Position numbers and translations under genes: made by a program. A stretch of DNA of 64,000 bases from Roseomonas nitratireducens. Lineage in GTDB: Bacteria > Pseudomonadota > Alphaproteobacteria > Acetobacterales > Acetobacteraceae. The notes beneath the pieces are model-generated. The model saw only the letters and a program-made list of their open reading frames with translations, was not told the origin of the DNA and searched no databases. Each line of letters starts with the position of its first letter. Position 1 is the stretch's first letter. The DNA is taken from assembly GCF_017813355.1 (NCBI RefSeq), contig NZ_JAGIYZ010000001.1, positions 372,001-436,000 of the forward strand, written 5' to 3'. Below, piece by piece: positions 59,072 to 64,000 of this stretch.

Positions 59072-59635
59072 CTACTCCAGGAAGGCGGCCGCGACGCCGC
59101 GCTTCTCGGGCGCGTCGTGGCGGTAGATGTCGTGCAGCACCTGCTCGATGGCATACAGCGTCATCAGCGCGCCGCCGACGACCATCGGCGCGTAGGTCCA
59201 GCCCTGGCTGATGCCGAGCAGCGGAATGCGGAAATTCGCCACCGTGCCGACCAGTTCCCAGGACCAGATCGCCATGCCCAGGCCGAACAGCCCCATCAGC
59301 GCGTCGCAGCCCATCGCGATCCAGCGCTGCGCGGCCGGCGGCAGCGCTTCCCGCAGACCGAGGACCGAAAGGTGGAAGCGTTCGCGCACGCCGACGGCGG
59401 CGACCGGCATGGCGATGGCGAGGATGGCGAGCGTCGCCGCGCGCTCGATCCAGGTCGGCGTGTCGTTCAGCACGTAGCGGCCGAAGACCAGCCATCCCAT
59501 CATCGCGATCAGCACGACGAGGGCCACGCCCGCCAGCCCCACGGTCAGCGCCGAGAGGATGTCGAGCGCGCGGGTGAAGGCGCGCAGCGCCGGGGGTTCT
59601 TCCGCCCCCGGCGTCGCGTTCGGCGCGGTGCTCAC
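59072..59635 (-). CDS. dctQ: TRAP transporter small permease DctQ
   Basis: 187 residues, four helices. The GTG start overlaps the dctP stop (GTGA). Typical pieces: VFGRYVLNDTPTWIERAATLAILAIAMPVAAVGVRERFHL (50-90), where the R-Y-x-L-N and W-x-E elements are conserved in DctQ. It forms the DctQM membrane complex. Soluble N-terminus of about 20 residues is Ala/Pro-rich. Confidence 0.92.
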   Translation of the reverse strand: MSTAPNATPGAEEPPALRAFTRALDILSALTVGLAGVALVVLIAMMGWLVFGRYVLNDTPTWIERAATLAILAIAMPVAAVGVRERFHLSVLGLREALPPAAQRWIAMGCDALMGLFGLGMAIWSWELVGTVANFRIPLLGISQGWTYAPMVVGGALMTLYAIEQVLHDIYRHDAPEKRGVAAAFLE

Positions 59636-60633
59636 TGCATCCCGCGGATGGCGCGCACCAGCTCCGCCAGCCGCGCATCGGCGGCATACTTCGCGTAGAC
59701 GGGTTCCATCAGCGCCGCCCAGGGGGCGCGGTCGGCGATCTCGATCACCGTCACGCCGGCCGCGACCACCCGCTCGCGCGAGACGCGCTCGCGGTCCGCC
59801 CAGGAGCGGCGCTGGATGGCGGCGGATTCCCGCGCCGCGTCGCGCAGGATGGCGCGTTCCTGCTCGTTCAGCCGGCGCCAGCGCTGGGCGGAGACGGCGA
59901 GCACCTCCGGCACGTTGGAATGCTCGGTGGTGGAGTAGAAGCGCGCCACCTCGAAGTGCCGGGTCGATTCATAGGACGGCCAGTTGTTCTCCGCCCCGTC
60001 GATGACGCCGGACTGGAGGGAGGTGAACACTTCGCCGAAGGGCAGCGGCGTCGGGTTGGCGCCGAGCGCGCGCATCAGGTCGATCCACAGGTCGGAGGTC
60101 TGCACGCGGATCTTCATGCCGCGCAGGTCCGCCGGCGCGCGCACCGGGCGCGTCGTGTACAGGCTGCGCGCGCCCGCGTCGTACCAGGACAGGGCGACGA
60201 TGCCGATCGCCTCGAGGTCGCGGGCGATCGCCTCCCCCGCCGGGCCGTCGATGGCGCGCTGCATGTGCCCGACGTCGCGGAACAGGAAGGGCAGCGTCAC
60301 CACGTTGGTGGACGGTGCCAGGTTGTTGAAGGGGGAGAGGTTGAAGTTGGCGAAGTCGATGGTGCCGAGGCGCATCTGCTGGATCGCCTCGTCCTGCTGG
60401 CCGAGCTGCGCCGAATGGAAGGTGCGCATGCGGATGCGGTTGTTGGTCCGTTCCGCCACCAGCCGCGTGAAGGCGTCCATGCCGACGCCGTTCGGATAGT
60501 CGGCCGCATGGATGTTCCAGCCGCGCCATTCCTGGGCCGCGGCGGGTGTCGCGGCGAGGCCGAGCACGCCAAGGGCTGCGGCCGCGACGGCGGCGAACAG
60601 GCTGCGGCGGCGCCGCCCGGTGGTGGGGGTCAT
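59632..60633 (-). CDS. dctP: TRAP transporter substrate-binding protein DctP
   Basis: 333 residues with a signal peptide (RRRRSLFAAVAAAALGVLGLAATPAAAQ). The mature periplasmic protein has TFHSAQLGQQDEAIQQMRLGTIDF, then LRGMKIRVQTSDLWIDLMRALGANPTPLPFGEVFTSLQSGVIDGAENNW, with the Arg of KIRVQ that salt-bridges a carboxylate ligand. That feature and the cluster point to a uronate or aldonate. First gene of the operon; a perfect palindrome lies 46 bases upstream of the ATG. Confidence 0.93.
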   Translation of the reverse strand: MTPTTGRRRRSLFAAVAAAALGVLGLAATPAAAQEWRGWNIHAADYPNGVGMDAFTRLVAERTNNRIRMRTFHSAQLGQQDEAIQQMRLGTIDFANFNLSPFNNLAPSTNVVTLPFLFRDVGHMQRAIDGPAGEAIARDLEAIGIVALSWYDAGARSLYTTRPVRAPADLRGMKIRVQTSDLWIDLMRALGANPTPLPFGEVFTSLQSGVIDGAENNWPSYESTRHFEVARFYSTTEHSNVPEVLAVSAQRWRRLNEQERAILRDAARESAAIQRRSWADRERVSRERVVAAGVTVIEIADRAPWAALMEPVYAKYAADARLAELVRAIRGMQ

Positions 60634-60678
60634 GGATGCTCCTCCTCCTGCGGGGACGGTCGGCCGTCCCTCATGTTC

Positions 60679-60694
60679 AACTGCAATAGCAGTT
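60679..60694. promoter_or_regulatory. Candidate GntR operator upstream of dctP
   Basis: The perfect palindrome AACTGC-AATA-GCAGTT lies between the dctP start and the gntR stop. It matches 14 of 16 bases of the site at 61441-61456 at the other end of gntR. The size, symmetry and position fit a FadR-type GntR dimer site that would control the TRAP / uronate operon. Binding is inferred. Confidence 0.65.
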
Positions 60695-60722
60695 GGGAGT
60701 GTGGCGCCCGGCCCGGGCCGCG

Positions 60723-61442
60723 TCAACGCCCGTTGCGTGTCCGGGGCGGTGCCGGCAGCACCCCGTTGGTCACGAGGGAGCGCAGGATGTGCTGGCGCAT
60801 CCGCGCTTCCGCCAGCGCCGGGTCGCGCCGCTTCAGCGCGGCGACGATGCCTTGGTGTTCGCGCAGGGCCTTGGGCAGGTCGCGCGGCGTGCTGCCCACC
60901 GCCCGGTGGCGGCCGAGATGGTCGTAGGCGCGCAGCGAGCCCACCGAGCGGATCAGGAACTGGTTGGCCGTGGCGCGGTGGATCAGCGCGTGGAATTCCT
61001 CGTTCGCGACGTCCAGCGCCTCGGTGTCCCGCGCCTCGGTCCCCGCCTTCATGCGCGCCAGGATGGCGTTGAGCGCCGCGAGGTCCGCCGTCGCGAGCCG
61101 TTCCGCCGCCAGCGCGGCCGCGACGCCTTCGAGTGCGGCGCGGATGCGGCCGAGCTCGGCGAGCTGCGCGGCGCCCACTTCCGCCACCACCGTGCCGCGG
61201 CGCGGCAGGGTGACGACCATGCCGTCCTGTTCGAGCCTGCGCAGCGCCTCCCGCACCGGCTGGGCGGAGATGCCGAGGGCGGTGGCGAGGCTGCGCTCGC
61301 TGATCTTGCGCCCGGGCGGCAGCGCGCCCTGCACGATCGAATCGCGCAGGCGCCGATAGGCACGCTCGCCGAGGGAGAGGCTGTCCTCCTCGGCCAGCGG
61401 CGCGAGCCTCGTTCGGGCGGCATCGGCGGGGGGCATGGACAT
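60723..61442 (-). CDS. GntR-family (FadR subfamily) regulator
   Basis: 239 residues. The wHTH is at about 22-90 (LSLGERAYRRLRDSIVQGALPPGRKISERSLATALGISAQPVREALRRLEQDGMVVTLPRRGTVVAE) and the helical FCD ligand-binding domain at about 95-225 (EEFHALIHRATANQFLI..., DHLGRHRA). FCD regulators sense carboxylates or sugar acids, fitting the neighbours. It is divergent from the dehydratase gene. An alternative ATG at 61436 would free the operator more. It probably represses dctPQM-udh, the dehydratase and itself. Confidence 0.88.
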   Translation of the reverse strand: MSMPPADAARTRLAPLAEEDSLSLGERAYRRLRDSIVQGALPPGRKISERSLATALGISAQPVREALRRLEQDGMVVTLPRRGTVVAEVGAAQLAELGRIRAALEGVAAALAAERLATADLAALNAILARMKAGTEARDTEALDVANEEFHALIHRATANQFLIRSVGSLRAYDHLGRHRAVGSTPRDLPKALREHQGIVAALKRRDPALAEARMRQHILRSLVTNGVLPAPPRTRNGR

Positions 61443-61456
61443 CTGCCATAGCAGTT
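61441..61456. promoter_or_regulatory. Candidate GntR operator at gntR/dehydratase divergence
   Basis: ATCTGC-CATA-GCAGTT, with inner arms CTGC/GCAG, covers the gntR start codon and stands 35 bases ahead of the dehydratase ATG. It is the second copy of the palindrome found at 60679-60694. A site here would control the dehydratase gene and autoregulate gntR. Confidence 0.6.
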
Positions 61457-61490
61457 GGCAGCGTGCCGGGGAAGCGAGGAGGAAAAGGCC

Positions 61491-63218
61491 ATGGCCCGGA
61501 AACGCCCCGAGGAATTGCGCAGCCACCGCTGGTTCGGCGTGGAGGACCTGCGCGCCTTCGGCCATCGCAGCCGCATGCTCCAGGCGGGCTACGCGGAAGC
61601 GGATTTCCGCGGCAAGCCGGTGATCGGCATCATCAACACCTGGTCCGAGATGTCGCCCTGCCACTTCCACTTCCGCACGCGGGCGGAGGAAGTGAAGCGC
61701 GGCGTCTGGCAGGCGGGCGGCTTCCCCGTGGAACTGCCGGCGCATCCGGTGACGGAGCAGTACCAGAAGCCGACCTCGATGCTCTATCGCAACATGCTGG
61801 CGATGGAGACGGAGGAACTGGCGCGCAGCCACCCCTGCGACGGGCTCGTGCTGCTGGGCGGCTGCGACAAGACGCCGCCGGGGCTGATGATGGGCGCGAT
61901 CAGTTCCGGCCTGCCCAGCATCTTCGTCCCCGCCGGGCCGATGCTGCGCGGCAATTGGCGCGGCAAGACGCTGGGGTCGGGCTCCGACGTGTGGAAGTAC
62001 CATGCGGAACTGCGCGCGGGGAACATCACCCAGGGGCAGTGGAAGGACATGGAAGGCGGCATTGCCCGGTCCTTCGGCACCTGCATGACCGCCGGCACGG
62101 CGGCGACGATGATGCTGGCAGTGGAAGCGCTCGGCTTCACCCTGCCCGGCGCGTCCAGCATACCCGCCGCCGATTCCGCCCATCCGCGCATGGCGACCGA
62201 GTCCGGGCGACGGATCGTCGAGATGGTGTGGGAGGACGCGACGCCGCGATCGCTCATCACCGAGGGCAGCGTAGACAATGCCGTCACGGCGGCGATGGCC
62301 TTCGGCGGGTCGACCAACGCCATCCCGCATCTGATCGCGATGGCGCGGCGCGCGGGCGTGATGCTGGACCTCGAGCGCTTCGACGCGCTGTCGCGCCGCG
62401 TGCCGCTGGTCGCCAACCTCCGCCCCAATGCCGGCGAATACCTGATGGAGGATTTCTTCTATGCCGGCGGCGCGCGGGCGTTCCTCAACCGCATCCGGGA
62501 CTATCTCGACCTCACGGCGCGCACCGTCACGGGGCGCACGATCGGGGAGAACATCGAAGGCGCGGAGGTGTTCGAGGACAGCGTGATCCTGCCGCTCGAC
62601 AAGCCCCTGCAGGCCGAAGGCGGGCTCGCGGTGCTGAAGGGCTCGCTCGCGCCGAACGGCGCGGTCATCAAGACCAGCGCCTCGGAGCCGCGGCTTCTCC
62701 AGCACACCGGGCCGGCCGTGGTGTTCGAGGATTACGCCGACCTCAAGAAGCGGCTCGACGACCCGGACCTGCCGGTGACGGCGGACAGCGTGCTGGTGCT
62801 GCGCCAGGCCGGGCCGCAGGGCGGGCCCGGCATGCCGGAATGGGGCATGCTGCCGCTCCCGCAGAAGCTGCTGAAGCAGGGCGTGCGCGACATGGTGCGG
62901 ATTTCCGATGCGCGCATGTCCGGCACCTCCTACGGCACCTGCGTGCTGCACGTGGCCCCGGAATCCCATGTCGGCGGGCCGCTCGCCCTGGTGCGGGCCG
63001 GGGACATGATCCGGCTCGACGTCGCGAACCGCCGGCTCGACCTGCTGGTGGACGAGGCCGAGATGGCCCGCCGCCGCGCCGCCTGGACGCCGCCCGCGCG
63101 GCGTTACGCGCGCGGTTGGACCTCGCTCTATCTCGACACCGTCACCCAGGCGGACGAGGGTTGCGACATGCGCTTCCTGGAAGGGACGCAGCCCACGCCG
63201 GAGCCGGATATCTACTGA
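61491..63218 (+). CDS. IlvD/Edd-family sugar-acid dehydratase
   Basis: 575 residues, GAGGAGG ribosome site before the ATG. Cluster cysteines C57 (MSPCHFH), C125 (GGCDKTPPG) and C198 (SFGTCMTAGTA), with K127, follow the pattern of Rhizobium L-arabinonate dehydratase, a [2Fe-2S] enzyme (C59, C127, C200 there). INTWSEMSPCH, GASSIPAADSAHPRMA and VRISDARMSGTSYGTCVLH also match. It dehydrates an aldonate or aldarate to a 2-keto-3-deoxy acid. In context the substrate may derive from a uronate, though pentonates are the family's best known substrates. Confidence 0.9.
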   Translation: MARKRPEELRSHRWFGVEDLRAFGHRSRMLQAGYAEADFRGKPVIGIINTWSEMSPCHFHFRTRAEEVKRGVWQAGGFPVELPAHPVTEQYQKPTSMLYRNMLAMETEELARSHPCDGLVLLGGCDKTPPGLMMGAISSGLPSIFVPAGPMLRGNWRGKTLGSGSDVWKYHAELRAGNITQGQWKDMEGGIARSFGTCMTAGTAATMMLAVEALGFTLPGASSIPAADSAHPRMATESGRRIVEMVWEDATPRSLITEGSVDNAVTAAMAFGGSTNAIPHLIAMARRAGVMLDLERFDALSRRVPLVANLRPNAGEYLMEDFFYAGGARAFLNRIRDYLDLTARTVTGRTIGENIEGAEVFEDSVILPLDKPLQAEGGLAVLKGSLAPNGAVIKTSASEPRLLQHTGPAVVFEDYADLKKRLDDPDLPVTADSVLVLRQAGPQGGPGMPEWGMLPLPQKLLKQGVRDMVRISDARMSGTSYGTCVLHVAPESHVGGPLALVRAGDMIRLDVANRRLDLLVDEAEMARRRAAWTPPARRYARGWTSLYLDTVTQADEGCDMRFLEGTQPTPEPDIY

Positions 63219-64000
63219 TGCCACGCACGCTGACCGACGCCGCCGCGGCCCTCGCCGCCGGCACCACCACCGCCGCCGCGCTGACCGAGGCGGCACTCGC
63301 CCGCATCGCCGACCCCGCGGGCGAAGGCGCGCGCGCCTTCATCACCGTGCATGCGGACAGCGCGCGCGCCTCGGCCGCCGCGATGGACGCGCTGCGCGCC
63401 GCCGGCCGCGCGCCCTCGGCCTATGCCGGCATCCCGATCAGCGTGAAGGACCTCTATGACGAGGCCGGCTTCACGACGGCGTCCGGTTCGGTCGCCCTGA
63501 AGGGCGCACCGGTGGCGCAGCGCAGCGCGCCCACGGTGCAGCGGCTGCTGCGCGCGGGCTTCGTCATCCTCGGCCGCACCAACCAGGTGGAATTCGCCTT
63601 CTCCGGCCTTGGCGTGAACCCGCATTTCGGCACGCCGAAAAGCCCCTGGGACCGCGCGACGGGGCGGCTGCCGGGCGGGTCTTCCTCGGGCGCCGGGGTC
63701 GCGGTGGCGGATGGGATGGGCTTCGCGGCCCTCGGCACCGACACGGGCGGGTCCTGCCGCATCCCGGCCGCGCTCTGCGGCGTGGTGGGCTGGAAGCCGA
63801 CCGCGAAGCGCGTGCCGATCGAGGGCATCCTGCCGCTCGCACCTTCGCTCGATTCCGCCGGGCCGCTCGCCCGCAGCGTGGCCGATTGCGCCATCGTGGA
63901 CGCGATCATGGCGGGGGAGGAGGATCCGGTCGCCCCCGCGCCGCTGCCGCTGAAGGGCCTGCGGCTTGGCCTGCCGCGCGGCACCTTCCTGACCGACGGG
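63218..64000 (+). CDS. Amidase-signature protein (5' part)
   Basis: The first 261 codons are in the window; the gene runs off the end. The amidase Ser-cisSer-Lys triad is visible: K77 in ISVKDLYDE, cis-Ser in GGSSSGAGV (153-161) and nucleophile S179 in TDTGGSCRIPAA. N-terminal LTDAAAALAAGTTTAAALTEAAL is typical. The ATG shares one base with the dehydratase stop (TGATG), so they are translationally coupled. The substrate is unknown; an amide or lactam linked to sugar-acid use is a guess. Confidence 0.9.
   Translation, partial: MPRTLTDAAAALAAGTTTAAALTEAALARIADPAGEGARAFITVHADSARASAAAMDALRAAGRAPSAYAGIPISVKDLYDEAGFTTASGSVALKGAPVAQRSAPTVQRLLRAGFVILGRTNQVEFAFSGLGVNPHFGTPKSPWDRATGRLPGGSSSGAGVAVADGMGFAALGTDTGGSCRIPAALCGVVGWKPTAKRVPIEGILPLAPSLDSAGPLARSVADCAIVDAIMAGEEDPVAPAPLPLKGLRLGLPRGTFLTDG

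Overview
The window is GC-rich (strong G/C at third codon positions throughout) and carries ordinary chromosomal genes of a pigmented alphaproteobacterium. A Roseomonas-like member of the Acetobacteraceae fits best. The pointers are: a PetP/PetR-type MarR plus OmpR-type pair beside ilvE; an ATP12-type chaperone; four intact Bug/TctC receptors; type II branched-chain aminotransferase; and a C30-carotenoid gene set. This placement rests on gene content and not on a phylogenetic marker. No rRNA operon, prophage, insertion sequence or CRISPR array is visible. Two leucine tRNAs are present, tRNA-Leu(GAG) at 40-125 and tRNA-Leu(TAA) at 41218-41300.

Layout. 0.1-8 kb: lipB, a DEAD-box helicase, a CBS/BON protein, then a three-gene MarR / response regulator / histidine kinase operon divergent from ilvE. 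8-17 kb: a tightly overlapped housekeeping operon (rluC-like, AsmA-like, ATP12 chaperone, acylphosphatase), galD-like tautomerase, and crcB with rarA. 17-20.5 kb: three TctC-type receptors. 20.5-31.5 kb: lpd, small membrane proteins, rlmM, an EF-hand protein, a YihY protein, a mandelate-racemase homologue paired with a 2-hydroxyacid dehydrogenase, DedA, a GT-C glycosyltransferase and rsmB. 31.5-43.8 kb: a DUF2459 lipoprotein, another TctC receptor with an Lrp regulator, rpe with a heparinase-like gene, an MFS protein, a ccdAB-like toxin-antitoxin pair, TctA and a PaaK-like adenylating enzyme.

43.9-53.3 kb is the most coherent block: seven co-oriented genes encoding a fused HpnC-HpnD protein, HpnE, two CrtN-type desaturases, an aldehyde dehydrogenase, a glycosyltransferase and an acyltransferase. 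Together they can be read as farnesyl-PP to squalene, to a C30 polyene, to an acid, to an acylated glycosyl C30 carotenoid. 53.3-56.1 kb holds an acyl-CoA dehydrogenase and a sarcosine-oxidase-like flavoprotein. 56.1-64 kb is a sugar-acid utilisation locus: aldose-1-epimerase-like protein, uronate dehydrogenase, a DctMQP TRAP transporter, a GntR regulator, an IlvD/Edd aldonate dehydratase and the 5' part of an amidase. A 16-bp palindrome occurs on both sides of the GntR gene and is a good operator candidate.

A second layer is repetitive. Several families of paired palindromes (REP/BIME-like) occupy many intergenic gaps, including positions inside operons. Short tandem duplications sit at gene ends: a 20-bp triplication that chains two eight-codon ORFs between the MarR and response-regulator genes, and a 24-bp, six-copy array that repeats the stop-codon end of a TctC gene. 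The CcdA-like antitoxin appears to be a chimera, with a Cro/YdaS-type helix-turn-helix joined to the CcdA toxin-binding tail.
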